A stretch of 64,000 bases of DNA from Hyphomicrobiales bacterium. GTDB taxonomy: Bacteria; Pseudomonadota; Alphaproteobacteria; Rhizobiales; Rhizobiaceae. Both the position numbers and the translations under genes were made by a program. The stretch lies in contig UCEY01000016.1 in the NCBI GenBank assembly GCA_900471605.1, positions 124,001 to 188,000 of the forward strand. Direction: 5' to 3'. The notes beneath the pieces are model-generated. The model did no database searches. It had not been told where the DNA came from and worked only from the letters and a program-made list of their open reading frames with translations. Positions 55,476 through 64,000 of this stretch are shown in pieces; position 1 is the first letter of the stretch; each line of letters begins with the position of its first letter.

Positions 55476-56540
55476 TTACTTAACCTGCGATTCCTTGTAG
55501 TAACCGCCGTCGACCAGAACCTGCTTCCAGTTGGACTTGTCGACCACGACCGGCTTCAGGAGGTAGGACGGAACGACCTTCTTGCCGTTGTCGTAGGTCT
55601 TGGTGTCGTTGACGGTCGGCTCCTTGCCGCTCATCGCAGCATCGACCATGTCGACGGTCACCTTGGCGAGGTCGCGGGTGTCCTTGAAGATCGTCGAATA
55701 CTGCTCGCCGGCGATGATCGACTTGACGGACGGGACTTCTGCGTCCTGGCCGGTGACGATCGGCATCGGCATGTCGCCTGAGCCGTAGCCAACGCCCTTC
55801 ACGGAGGAGAGGATGCCGATCGAGAGACCGTCATAGGGCGAAAGCACGCCGTTCAGCTTCTTGCCGGAATAGGTGGAGGACAGGATCGCGTCCATGCGGG
55901 CCTGGGCCGTTGCCGGATCCCAGCGGAGCGTCGCGACCTTGTCCATGCCGACCTGACCGCTGCCGACAACCAGAACCCTCTTGTCGATCAGCGGCTGCAG
56001 AACGCTCATCGCACCGTTGTAGAAGAAGAAGGCGTTGTTGTCGTCCGGCGAACCGCCGAAGAGCTCGATGTTGAACGGGCCCTTTTCGGTGTCGGCCTTG
56101 AGGCCCTTCACCAGCGAGGTCGCCTGCTGCACGCCGACCTGGAAGTTGTCGAAGGTGGCGTAGTAGTCGACGTTAGGCGTGTCGCGGATCAGGCGGTCAT
56201 AGGCGATAACCTTGATGCCCTGGTCGTGCGCCTGCTTCAGCACGTCGGAAAGCGTCGTGCCGTCGATCGAGGCGATGACCAGAACCTTGGCGCCCTTGGT
56301 GATCATGTTTTCGATCTGCGCGAGCTGGTTCGGGATATCGTCTTCGGCGTACTGAAGATCGGTCTTGTAGCCGCGTTCCTTCAGAACCTTGACCATGTTG
56401 TCGCCATCGGCGATCCAGCGCGCCGAAGACTTGGTCGGCATGGCGACGCCGACGAGGCCCTTTTCCTGGGCCCCGGCCGGAGCCGCGATGGCCAGACCAG
56501 CCAGCATGGCTGCGGTCGCGAGATATTTGAACATTCGCAT
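55476..56540 (-). CDS. chvE: Sugar-binding periplasmic protein ChvE
   Basis: A 354-residue receptor with a signal peptide (about 1-24, AGA-Q). From memory it matches Agrobacterium ChvE along its length: [75 protein letters not shown] and the C-terminus [14 protein letters not shown] (each in part). ChvE binds galactose, arabinose, glucose and xylose and, in Agrobacterium, also works with VirA. The gene has a ggagga site upstream and a stem-loop downstream. Here it stands in an operon with the sugar-oxidation enzymes. Confidence 0.94.
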   Translation of the reverse strand: MRMFKYLATAAMLAGLAIAAPAGAQEKGLVGVAMPTKSSARWIADGDNMVKVLKERGYKTDLQYAEDDIPNQLAQIENMITKGAKVLVIASIDGTTLSDVLKQAHDQGIKVIAYDRLIRDTPNVDYYATFDNFQVGVQQATSLVKGLKADTEKGPFNIELFGGSPDDNNAFFFYNGAMSVLQPLIDKRVLVVGSGQVGMDKVATLRWDPATAQARMDAILSSTYSGKKLNGVLSPYDGLSIGILSSVKGVGYGSGDMPMPIVTGQDAEVPSVKSIIAGEQYSTIFKDTRDLAKVTVDMVDAAMSGKEPTVNDTKTYDNGKKVVPSYLLKPVVVDKSNWKQVLVDGGYYKESQVK

Positions 56541-56626
56541 GGATTACTCCTCCTTTGGAGCGGCTCCCTTCGAGCCGCCAATCTTGTCTGGGGCGGCCTC
56601 CCGCCGCCCTGGGGACCGAAAACCGG

Positions 56627-58474
56627 TCAGTGGTTGTCGCGGGGAATGCCGTTGGTCTGGGCAATCCGCTGGTATTTGACAGCCGGCTCCAGCACCGCGC
56701 CGGTTTCCAGCTGGCCGACATAGTGGCGCTGGATTTCCTGCCACGGCGTCTGGTGCTCCGGATAATGATACCCGCCGTCGGCCTCCAGGGCCTTGCGGCG
56801 CTCCGCCATCTCCTCGTCGGAGATCAGGATGTCCGCCGTGCCGCGACCGACGTCGATGCGCACGCGGTCGCCGGTCCGCAGAATGGCCAGGCCACCGCCG
56901 GCCGCCGCTTCCGGCGAGGCATTGAGGATCGACGGGCTGCCGGACGTTCCCGACTGGCGGCCGTCGCCGATGCAGGCGAGCGACGAGATGCCCTGTTTCA
57001 GCAGATAGTCCGGCGCGCGCATGTTGACGACCTCGGCAGCCCCCGGATAACCGATCGGGCCGGCGCCGCGCATGAACAGGATCGTATGCGCGTCGATCTC
57101 GAGCGACGGATCGTCGATCCGGTGATGATAATCCTCCGGCCCGTCGAACACGACCGCCCTGCCCTCGAAGGCCTCCGGATCGTTCGGATTGGAAAGATAA
57201 CGCTGGCGGAATTCCGGCGAGATGACGCTGGTCTTCATGATCGCCGACGAGAACAGATTGCCGCGCAATACGCGGAAACCGGCAGCCGGCTTCAGAGGCT
57301 CGTCATAACGGCGGATGACCTTTTCGTCCTCGATGATCGCGCCGCCGCAGTTTTCGCCGATCGTCTTGCCGTTGACCGTCATGGCATCCTCATGGATGAG
57401 GCCCTGGGTCATCAGCTGGTTGACGACGGCCGGAACACCGCCCGCATGATAATAGTCCTCGCCGAGATATTCGCCGGCCGGCTGCAGGTTGACGAGCAGC
57501 GGCACTTCCTCGCCGTAAGCCTGCCAGTCGTCGACCGTCAGTTCGACGCCGATATGCCGGGCGAGCGCGTTCAGATGGATCGGCGCATTGGTCGAGCCGC
57601 CGATCGCCGAATTGACGCGGATGGCGTTGACGAAAGCTTCCTTGGTCAGGATGTCGGAGGGCTTCAGGTCTTCCTTGACCATCTCGACGATGCGAAGGCC
57701 GGTCAGATAGGAGACCTCCTGCCGGTCGCGATAGGGAGCCGGGATGGCTGCCGAACCGGGAAGCTGCATGCCGAGCGCTTCGGCAAGCGAGTTCATGGTC
57801 GTCGCCGTGCCCATCGTGTTGCAATAGCCGGTAGACGGCGCGGAAGAGGCGACGAGCTTCACGAAGCCCGCATAGTCGATCTCGCCCTTTGCGAGCAGTT
57901 CGCGGGCCTTCCAGACGATCGTGCCGGAACCGGTGCGCTCGCCGCGGAACCAGCCATTCAGCATCGGGCCGACCGAGAGAGCGATCGACGGGATGTTGAC
58001 GGTGGCTGCGGCCATGAGACAGGCCGGCGTGGTCTTGTCGCAGCCGATCGTCAGCACGACGCCGTCGAGCGGGTAGCCGTAAAGCACTTCGACGAGGCCG
58101 AGATAGGCGAGGTTACGGTCGAGGCCGGCAGTCGGGCGCTTGCCCGTCTCCTGAATGGGGTGAACCGGGAATTCGATCGCAATGCCGCCCGCCTCGCGGA
58201 TGCCCTCGCGCAGGCGATGCGCCAGTTCGAGATGATGACGGTTGCACGGCGAAAGGTCCGAACCCGTCTGGGCGATGCCGATAATCGGTCGGTCGGACTG
58301 CAGTTCAGCCTGGCTGAGACCGAAATTCATGTAACGCTCGAGATAAAGCGCCGTCATGTCGACGTTCGAAGGATTGTCGAACCATGCACGCGAACGAAGC
58401 TTTCGGACCTCCTGGCGACGATTGTCGGTTTCGGCGATCTCGTTCGAGGTTACGTTTTCGGAATTGGTCATCAT
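56627..58474 (-). CDS. IlvD/Edd family sugar-acid dehydratase (D-xylonate dehydratase type)
   Basis: A 615-residue [Fe-S] dehydratase that removes water from an aldonate to give the 2-keto-3-deoxy acid. Cluster Cys are Cys77 (SPCNRHH), Cys145 (GCDKTT) and Cys218 (YCNTMG). The sequence resembles Caulobacter xylonate dehydratase XylD more than the rhizobial L-arabinonate dehydratase, including the PRDNH-type end. It lies between the sugar dehydrogenase (its start overlaps that stop) and chvE, so arabonate, galactonate or xylonate are plausible substrates. Confidence 0.87.
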   Translation of the reverse strand: MMTNSENVTSNEIAETDNRRQEVRKLRSRAWFDNPSNVDMTALYLERYMNFGLSQAELQSDRPIIGIAQTGSDLSPCNRHHLELAHRLREGIREAGGIAIEFPVHPIQETGKRPTAGLDRNLAYLGLVEVLYGYPLDGVVLTIGCDKTTPACLMAAATVNIPSIALSVGPMLNGWFRGERTGSGTIVWKARELLAKGEIDYAGFVKLVASSAPSTGYCNTMGTATTMNSLAEALGMQLPGSAAIPAPYRDRQEVSYLTGLRIVEMVKEDLKPSDILTKEAFVNAIRVNSAIGGSTNAPIHLNALARHIGVELTVDDWQAYGEEVPLLVNLQPAGEYLGEDYYHAGGVPAVVNQLMTQGLIHEDAMTVNGKTIGENCGGAIIEDEKVIRRYDEPLKPAAGFRVLRGNLFSSAIMKTSVISPEFRQRYLSNPNDPEAFEGRAVVFDGPEDYHHRIDDPSLEIDAHTILFMRGAGPIGYPGAAEVVNMRAPDYLLKQGISSLACIGDGRQSGTSGSPSILNASPEAAAGGGLAILRTGDRVRIDVGRGTADILISDEEMAERRKALEADGGYHYPEHQTPWQEIQRHYVGQLETGAVLEPAVKYQRIAQTNGIPRDNH

Positions 58475-59406
58475 CAGTCCTCAAATTCATCTGTTTGAAT
58501 GCGCCGGCCCAGCATAAAGGCATCGGCGACATGCACCAGCGGCGAGAAATCGGTATCGCCGCGACCCTCGGTCACAAGCGTCACGAAATCACGATAGAGA
58601 TTGCGGTATTCCCGGTCTTCCTCGACGATCACGCTTTCGCCATCGACGAAAAGGCGGCTGCCGCCATGGGTCAGGACGATCAGGCCCTCGTCGGTCTCGA
58701 CGCGGATATCCCAGGTCTGCGGGCCGGTCTGGCGCCAGTCGAATTCGGCCGAGACGGGAATGCCGCCATCCGTTTCGAACGAAAGGCTCGCGGCAATCGG
58801 CGCCGCCCGGTTGGCCGGGAAGGTCAGTTCCGAACGGGTCAGATGAAAACTCTCGGGCATGATGCGGGTGACGATCGACAGCGCGTTGATGCCGGGATCG
58901 AAGACGCCGAGCCCGCCCGGCTCCCAGATCCAGGCCTGGCCCGGATGCCAATGACGGACATCTTCCTTCCACTCGACCGCAACGCTGCGGATCTTCCGCT
59001 TTGCGAGCAGCCCCCGCGCCGGCTCGACGGCAGCCGCCGCCCGCGAATGCCAGGTCGAAAACAGCGAAACGCCCTTCGCCTTGGCGAGCTTTTCCAGTGC
59101 ATAGACTTCCGAAAGCGTCGCACCCGGCGGCTTTTCGAGCATCACATGCTTGCCCGCATCGAGCGCCGCCTTCGCCTGCTCGAAGCGCCCCACCGGCGGC
59201 GTACAGAGAGAGACGGCATCGAACTTGACATCGGAGGCGAGCAGATCGCCGATCTCATGAAAACAGGCGATCCGATCGAGCTTGGCGTGGCGGCTGGCGA
59301 CAGCGACGAGTTCGATGCCGTCGGTCGCTTCGATCGCGCCGAGATGCTGGTCTCTGGCGATCTTTCCAAGCCCGACGATGGCGACACGAATGGGAGCCAT
59401 GGACAT
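58474..59406 (-). CDS. Sugar 1-dehydrogenase, Gfo/Idh/MocA family (L-arabinose/D-galactose type)
   Basis: A 310-residue NAD(P)-dependent enzyme. N-terminal Rossmann motif [12 protein letters not shown], the EKPPGATL loop, [13 protein letters not shown] and the long [34 protein letters not shown] segment (in pieces) match Azospirillum L-arabinose 1-dehydrogenase and Pseudomonas galactose dehydrogenase. It oxidises the sugar to its lactone. Its start is 3 bp after the gguC stop and its stop overlaps the dehydratase start, so three steps are co-expressed. Confidence 0.88.
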   Translation of the reverse strand: MSMAPIRVAIVGLGKIARDQHLGAIEATDGIELVAVASRHAKLDRIACFHEIGDLLASDVKFDAVSLCTPPVGRFEQAKAALDAGKHVMLEKPPGATLSEVYALEKLAKAKGVSLFSTWHSRAAAAVEPARGLLAKRKIRSVAVEWKEDVRHWHPGQAWIWEPGGLGVFDPGINALSIVTRIMPESFHLTRSELTFPANRAAPIAASLSFETDGGIPVSAEFDWRQTGPQTWDIRVETDEGLIVLTHGGSRLFVDGESVIVEEDREYRNLYRDFVTLVTEGRGDTDFSPLVHVADAFMLGRRIQTDEFED

Positions 59407-59409
59407 TTC

Positions 59410-60414
59410 TCAGAGCTTCTTGATCGTCACGGGCTCAGCCGCCGCGATGGCGAGCCGGTTGACGAGCGGCAGTTTGAAGGGAGCGGCTGAAATCTCGAAC
59501 ACGTCGCCCGCTTCCGTCTTTACGTCATCAGAGAACGACAGCGTCGCCGTACCGAAGAAATGCACGTGCAGATCGCCCGGCTGGCGGAAGACGTCGTACT
59601 TGAAGTTATGATGTTCTAGGTTGGCGATGGTGTGCGACATGTTCGCTTCGCCCGACAGGAAAGGCTTTTCGAAGATCACCTTGTCACCGCGGCGCACGCG
59701 AGACGTGCCTTCCACATGCTGCGGCAGGTCGCCGACGATCAGTTCAGCGCCGAGTGCCGCCTGGCGCAGCTTCGAATGGGCGAGCCAGAGATAGTTGCCC
59801 TTCTCGGTCACATGATCGGAAAACTCGTTGGCGAGACAGAAGCCCACGCGAAACGGCGTGCCGTCCGGTCCGATCAGATAGATCGCCGCAAGTTCCGGCT
59901 CCTCGCCGCCGTCAAGCGCGAAGGCAGGCGAAACGAGATCGCTGCCGGTGGCGCGAAGCTGCGAGCCATTGCCTTTATAGAACCATTCCGGCTGGACGCC
60001 GACTTCGCCAGGCTTCGGCTTGCCGCCCTCGACGCCCATCAGGAACATGCGCATGGAATCGGTCGGCTTTTCGGCCGCCTGCGCAGCCTTGTGCATCTTG
60101 TCGCGACCGTCGGCCGAGCCGAGATGGGTCAATCCCGTGCCGGCGACGACGAAATGCGCCGGATCCGGGTGCGTGATCGGCAGGGCAAGACGCCCCTCGG
60201 CCGCGGCCTTTTCGAGGTCGATGCTGTCGCCGAGGCCGGCGGCATCGATCCGCTCAGCCAGGGTCTGGCCGGCAGCAATGGCCTGCATGGCGAGATCATA
60301 GGTGGACGAAACGCCCTTGACCGCACGGGCGGCACCTTCGCCATCCCATGCAACAACAATCGACGCACCAGCGCCATCCACGACCTGAAGAACCCGCAAC
60401 ATCGATTTCGTCAC
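59410..60414 (-). CDS. gguC: GguC family protein (FAH-fold; 2-keto-3-deoxy-acid dehydratase candidate)
   Basis: A 334-residue fumarylacetoacetate hydrolase-fold protein of the GguC/AraD1 group. Motifs: HPDPAHFVVAGTGLTHLGSADGRDKMH, GVEGGKPKPGEVGVQPEWFYKG, and the metal Glu/Asp sites in the FAH core (each in part). Such enzymes dehydrate 2-keto-3-deoxy-L-arabonate to 2-oxoglutarate semialdehyde. The start is GTG at 60414 with ggaag 7 nt upstream, or the ATG at 60402. It is the first gene of the minus-strand operon. Confidence 0.87.
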   Translation of the reverse strand: MTKSMLRVLQVVDGAGASIVVAWDGEGAARAVKGVSSTYDLAMQAIAAGQTLAERIDAAGLGDSIDLEKAAAEGRLALPITHPDPAHFVVAGTGLTHLGSADGRDKMHKAAQAAEKPTDSMRMFLMGVEGGKPKPGEVGVQPEWFYKGNGSQLRATGSDLVSPAFALDGGEEPELAAIYLIGPDGTPFRVGFCLANEFSDHVTEKGNYLWLAHSKLRQAALGAELIVGDLPQHVEGTSRVRRGDKVIFEKPFLSGEANMSHTIANLEHHNFKYDVFRQPGDLHVHFFGTATLSFSDDVKTEAGDVFEISAAPFKLPLVNRLAIAAAEPVTIKKL

Positions 60415-60732
60415 CCAAATGCTTCCAATACCGACACGGCGTCTCCTGTCGCCATGCCACTCCCCCCATCAGAACCGTTTGGTCCGATGCAGTCATTAAT
60501 ACGACTATTGGATTGGCATCGGCCTTGTCAAGGATAAGAAAACACTCTTTTGGCAATCCGCAGGTTTCTAAAAAACTACCTTTATCACAAGGATTCAATC
60601 GATTGTTTGGCGCGCAGACGGGTGGGAGGCACATTTCTCGCAACTTCTTTGAAATTAGCGCTTGAAAAAGTAATATTATATGCCATTCCTTTCAGCCGTC
60701 AGTTCGCTTTCTCATCTCTGGGAGGATTTAAG
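60415..60732. promoter_or_regulatory. Divergent promoter region of gguC and ytfQ operons
   Basis: This 318-bp region holds the start signals of both sugar operons and no gene. I see a strong ggagga site at 60721-60726 before ytfQ and A/T-rich stretches around 60530-60690, but no dyad clear enough to name as an operator. No regulator is encoded next to it, unlike most units in the window. Confidence 0.5.
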
Positions 60733-61692
60733 ATGAAAAGAGCTCTCGCGGCAGCTGCAGCCGCCCTTACCCTGTCCCTGGCATCCGGTGTTTCCGCCGC
60801 ATCCCTGACCGTCGGCTTCTCGCAGATCGGTTCGGAATCCGGCTGGCGTGCCGCCGAAACCACGGTCACCAAGCAGGAAGCCGAAAAGCGCGGCGTCACC
60901 CTGAAATTCGCCGACGCACAGCAGAAGCAGGAAAACCAGATCAAGGCGATCCGCGGCTTCATCGCCCAGAAGGTCGACGCGATCTTCATCGCACCGGTCG
61001 TCGCCACCGGCTGGGATGCGGTTCTCAAGGAAGCCAAGGAAGAAAAGATCCCGGTCATCCTGCTCGACCGCGACATCGAATCGCCGAAGGACCTCTACCT
61101 GACGGCCGTCACCTCCGACCAGGTGTTCGAAGGCAAGGTTGCCGGCGACTGGCTGGTCAAGGAAATCGGCTCCAAGAACTGCAAGGTCATGGAACTTCAG
61201 GGCACCACGGGCTCCTCGCCTGCCATCAACCGCAAGAAGGGCTTTGAACAGGCGATCGCCGGACACTCCAACATCAAGATCGCCCGCTCGCAGACCGGTG
61301 ACTTCACCCGCACCAAGGGCAAGGAAGTCATGGAAAGCTTCATCAAGGCCGAAGGCGGCGGCAAGGATATCTGCGCTGTCTACGCCCATAACGACGACAT
61401 GGCGGTCGGCGCCATCCAGGCGATCAAGGAAGCCGGCCTGAAGCCCGGCATCGACATCAAGATCGTCTCGATCGACGCCGTGCCGGATATCTTCCAGGCC
61501 ATGGCCAAGGGCGAAGCCAATGCGACGGTTGAGCTGACGCCGAACATGGCCGGCCCTGCCTTCGAAGCCCTCAACGCCTACCTGAAGGACAAGAAGGCCC
61601 CGCCGAAGTGGATCCAGACCGAATCCAAGCTCTATACCGCCAAGGATGACCCGATGAAGGTCTACGAAGCCAAGAAGGGCCTCGGTTACTGA
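60733..61692 (+). CDS. ytfQ: Sugar ABC transporter substrate-binding protein (YtfQ-like)
   Basis: A 319-residue periplasmic receptor matching the E. coli galactofuranose receptor YtfQ: signal peptide (about 1-22), then VGFSQIGSESGWRAAET, KQENQIKAIRGFIAQ, APVVATGWDAVLKEAK, RSQTGDFTRTKGKEVMESFIKAE and ELTPNMAGPAFEAL (each in part). The ATG at 60733 has ggagga 6 nt before; a longer frame starts at 60550 without support. It is divergent from gguC. Family members may also bind galactopyranose or arabinose furanoses. Confidence 0.9.
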   Translation: MKRALAAAAAALTLSLASGVSAASLTVGFSQIGSESGWRAAETTVTKQEAEKRGVTLKFADAQQKQENQIKAIRGFIAQKVDAIFIAPVVATGWDAVLKEAKEEKIPVILLDRDIESPKDLYLTAVTSDQVFEGKVAGDWLVKEIGSKNCKVMELQGTTGSSPAINRKKGFEQAIAGHSNIKIARSQTGDFTRTKGKEVMESFIKAEGGGKDICAVYAHNDDMAVGAIQAIKEAGLKPGIDIKIVSIDAVPDIFQAMAKGEANATVELTPNMAGPAFEALNAYLKDKKAPPKWIQTESKLYTAKDDPMKVYEAKKGLGY

Positions 61693-61701
61693 TCTCCCGC
61701 C

Positions 61702-61777
61702 GCCCGGCTCCGCCTCCTTTCTCTTCAGGGCCGGGCGCCTCCAGCAACCGGAGCGGTGCACCTTCGCCGCTCCGGTT
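61702..61777 (+). terminator. Stem-loops between ytfQ and ytfR
   Basis: An 11-bp perfect stem AACCGGAGCGG (61746-61756) with CCGCTCCGGTT (61767-61777), loop 10 nt, follows a weaker GCCCGGC/GCCGGGC stem (61702-61708 and 61730-61736). The U-run is poor, so it may protect or attenuate the transcript rather than fully stop it. Like the chvE-gguA hairpin, it would raise receptor over ATPase levels. Confidence 0.55.
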
Positions 61778-61802
61778 CTTCGATAGATGCGGGACTTTAG
61801 GC

Positions 61803-63323
61803 ATGTCTGACAAGAATTCACTTCTGGAAGCCCGGGGCATCGGCAAGGCCTTCCTCGGCATCACGGCGCTCGACGGGGTAGACCTCACGCTCGAACGCGG
61901 CGAAATCCATGCATTGCTCGGCGAAAACGGCGCCGGAAAATCGACGCTGATCAAGATCCTGACCGGGGTCTACAGCCGCGATCACGGCACCATGCGCCTC
62001 GAAGGTGCGGAGGTCACCCCCTCCAGCGTCGCGGAGGCTCAAGGCCTCGGCATCGGCACCGTCTACCAGGAGGTCAATCTCCTCGAAAACCTGACAGTCG
62101 CGGAAAACCTCTTCCTCGGCCGCCAGCCACGCCGGTTCGGGCTGATCGACCGCGGCGAAATGCGCCGACGCTCGAAAACGCTGCTCGAACGCTACGGCCT
62201 CGACATCGATGTCGACGCTCTGCTCTCGTCCTATTCCGTCGCCGTCCGCCAGATCGTCGCCATCGCCCGCGCCGTGGATCTTTCCGGCAAGGTTCTTGTG
62301 CTCGACGAACCGACCGCCAGCCTCGACGCCCACGAGGTGGAGATGCTGTTTGCGGTGTTGCGGCGCCTGCGCGAGGAAGGCCTCGGCATCATCATCATCA
62401 CCCATTTTCTCAATCAGGTTTATGCGGTCGCCGACCGCGTCACGGTTCTGCGCAATGGTCGCCTCGTCGGCACCCGCAAGCTCGCGGAACTGCCGCGGCT
62501 CGAGCTGATCTCGATGATGCTCGGCCGTGAGCTACAGCACATCACCCGCGAACATCAGGCGCAGGAAGAGACCGTCATCTCCGCCGCCGAGGCGCCGATC
62601 CGCTTTTCGGGCTACGGCAAGCGCGGCAGCGTCGCGCCGTTCGATCTGGATATCCGCCCCGGCGAGGTCGTCGGCGTCGCGGGCCTGCTTGGCTCCGGCC
62701 GCACCGAGACGGCCTTCCTGCTGTTCGGCATCGACCGCGCCGATAGCGGCACCGCGACCGTCGACAATCGAGAGGTCGCCCTCTCCTCCCCGGAGGCGGC
62801 GATCGCGAGCGGCTTCGGTTTCTGCCCGGAAGAACGCAAGACGGACGGCATTATCGGCGACTTTTCCGTCGCCGATAATATCGCGCTTGCGGTCCAGGCC
62901 CGCCAGGGCTGGGCAAAACCCATCTCGTCGCGGGAAAAGGCAGCGCTCGCCGAAAACTTCATCAAGTCGCTGGATATCCGCCCGGCCGATGCCGACAGGC
63001 AGATGAAATTCCTCTCCGGCGGCAACCAGCAGAAGGCGATCCTCGCCCGCTGGCTGGCGACCGAACCCCGCCTGCTGATATTGGACGAACCGACCCGCGG
63101 CATCGATATCGGCGCGCATGCGGAAATCCTCAAAATGATCGAAAAACTCTGCGCCGACGGCATGTCGCTGGTCGTCATTTCCTCCGAACTGGAGGAGCTG
63201 ACCGCCATCGCCCACCGCGTCATCGTGCTGTCCGACCGCAAGCATATCGCCGAACTCAAGGGCGATCAGGTGACCGCCGACAACATCATGCAGGCCATCG
63301 CCACCCGCACGGAGGCCGCGTGA
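61803..63323 (+). CDS. ytfR: Sugar ABC transporter ATP-binding protein (YtfR-like)
   Basis: A 506-residue double ABC protein. Domain 1: Walker [10 protein letters not shown] and Walker [13 protein letters not shown]; domain 2: GLLGSGRTE, signature [11 protein letters not shown] and [13 protein letters not shown]. It lies 110 bp after ytfQ and its stop overlaps the permease start. The order matches ytfQRT. Confidence 0.9.
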   Translation: MSDKNSLLEARGIGKAFLGITALDGVDLTLERGEIHALLGENGAGKSTLIKILTGVYSRDHGTMRLEGAEVTPSSVAEAQGLGIGTVYQEVNLLENLTVAENLFLGRQPRRFGLIDRGEMRRRSKTLLERYGLDIDVDALLSSYSVAVRQIVAIARAVDLSGKVLVLDEPTASLDAHEVEMLFAVLRRLREEGLGIIIITHFLNQVYAVADRVTVLRNGRLVGTRKLAELPRLELISMMLGRELQHITREHQAQEETVISAAEAPIRFSGYGKRGSVAPFDLDIRPGEVVGVAGLLGSGRTETAFLLFGIDRADSGTATVDNREVALSSPEAAIASGFGFCPEERKTDGIIGDFSVADNIALAVQARQGWAKPISSREKAALAENFIKSLDIRPADADRQMKFLSGGNQQKAILARWLATEPRLLILDEPTRGIDIGAHAEILKMIEKLCADGMSLVVISSELEELTAIAHRVIVLSDRKHIAELKGDQVTADNIMQAIATRTEAA

Positions 63324-64000
63324 TGAACCGCCTCACCCGCCGGCTGAAACGGCTGGCCCCCCAGATCATCGCGCTTGCGGTCATCATCGCCCTGATCACC
63401 GCGGTCGCCCCGGGCTTCCTCAACGTCTCGTTCCAGAACGGCCGCCTCTACGGCAGCCTGATCGACATCCTGGTGCGCGCCGCCCCGGTCGCATTGCTGA
63501 CGATCGGCATGACGCTGGTGATTGCCACCCGCGGCATCGACCTCTCGATCGGCGCGGTGATTGCCATCTGCGGTGCCGTTGCCGCAACGCTGATCAGCAA
63601 GGACTACCCGCTGCCTGTCGTGATCGTGATCTCACTCGGCGTCGGCCTCGTCTGCGGGCTCTGGAACGGCGTGCTGGTCGCCCTCCTCGACATCCAGCCG
63701 ATCATCGCCACCCTGATCCTGATGGTGGCTGGCCGCGGCATCGCCCAGCTGATCACAGAGGGCGTCATCCTCACCTTCAACAATGACAGCTTCGCGGCAC
63801 TCGGATCCGGCTCCTTGGCCGGCATCCCGATCCCCATCCTCATCTGGGTCTGCGCCGCGCTGATCATCGGCCTGCTGGTGCGCCGCTCGGCGCTCGGTTT
63901 CCTGATCGAGGCGACCGGCATCAACCGCCGCGCCGCGACGCTTGCCGGAGTGCGCGCCCGCTTCCTGCTGTTCTTCGTCTATGCGATCTCCGGCATCTGC
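63323..64000 (+). CDS. ytfT: Sugar ABC transporter permease (YtfT-like), cut by window end
   Basis: The ATG at 63323 overlaps the ytfR stop (TGATG) and the frame runs open to the window edge, 226 codons. The protein starts MNRLTRRLKRLAPQIIALAV and contains the CUT2 permease core TIGMTLVIATRGIDLSIGAVIA followed by several helices. The remainder and any partner permease (YjfF type) lie beyond position 64000. Confidence 0.88.
   Translation, partial: MNRLTRRLKRLAPQIIALAVIIALITAVAPGFLNVSFQNGRLYGSLIDILVRAAPVALLTIGMTLVIATRGIDLSIGAVIAICGAVAATLISKDYPLPVVIVISLGVGLVCGLWNGVLVALLDIQPIIATLILMVAGRGIAQLITEGVILTFNNDSFAALGSGSLAGIPIPILIWVCAALIIGLLVRRSALGFLIEATGINRRAATLAGVRARFLLFFVYAISGIC

Noticed and set aside
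55476..56540. Virulence-region location because of chvE
   Set aside because: No vir genes or vir boxes are seen; chvE is a general sugar receptor in rhizobia.
1..64000. CRISPR arrays, tRNA or rRNA genes, insertion sequences, phage genes
   Set aside because: No regularly spaced repeats, no cloverleaf candidates with a CCA-type end noticed, and no transposase or integrase genes were seen.

Overview
The window looks like part of a large replicon (chromosome, chromid or megaplasmid) of an alphaproteobacterium of the Rhizobiaceae. The evidence is GC-rich coding sequence throughout, the Agrobacterium-type ChvE/GguA/GguB/GguC sugar genes, a biuret hydrolase very close to the Rhizobium leguminosarum enzyme, and the dense run of ABC/TRAP importers paired with catabolic enzymes and one-component regulators. 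There are no rRNA or tRNA genes, insertion sequences, phage genes or CRISPR arrays. It is nearly all nutrient uptake and catabolism.

Region 1 (1-12 kb) starts with the tail of an M81 (MlrC-like) peptidase, an orphan membrane protein and a GntR regulator. A tightly coupled operon (2558-11935) follows: a BMP-type ABC importer, formamidase, biuret hydrolase, a second cysteine hydrolase that may be a triuret hydrolase, a cupin and allophanate hydrolase. It reads as a nitrogen-scavenging route for triuret, biuret and formamide-like compounds. Region 2 (12-14 kb) has a GlxA-type regulator, an SDR oxidoreductase and a small charged protein.

Region 3 (14-28.6 kb) holds a LysR regulator divergent from an in-frame fusion of a benzoylformate-decarboxylase-like ThDP enzyme to an aldehyde dehydrogenase. 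It continues with a TRAP transporter plus DUF3237 protein, a GlcD-type FAD 2-hydroxyacid dehydrogenase, a small A/T-richer insert with two secreted proteins, a LigM-like tetrahydrofolate-dependent aromatic O-demethylase and an FCD-type GntR regulator. A repeated TTTGGGAT(A/C)C motif in two separate intergenic regions suggests one regulon for uptake and oxidation of mandelate-like or methoxy-aromatic acids.

Region 4 (28.8-40.5 kb) has an Fbp-type ABC importer, a LysR regulator, two back-to-back paralogous amidohydrolases with a Rieske protein, and a thiolase/ketoacyl-synthase pair divergent from a TetR regulator. Region 5 (40.7-48.4 kb) is a complete family-5 (Opp/Dpp-like) ABC importer with a class V aminotransferase, and a two-domain fusion of a VOC ring-cleavage dioxygenase with an alpha/beta hydrolase. 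Region 6 (48.7-52.6 kb) is a heterodimeric ABC exporter with one degenerate ATP site.

Region 7 (52.6-64 kb) is sugar metabolism. A minus-strand operon, gguC - sugar 1-dehydrogenase - sugar-acid dehydratase - chvE - gguA - gguB, would import and oxidise pentoses or galactose non-phosphorylatively. It is divergent from a YtfQRT-type galactofuranose importer that runs off the right edge. Function calls come from reading the protein sequences and recalling family features; no database search was run.
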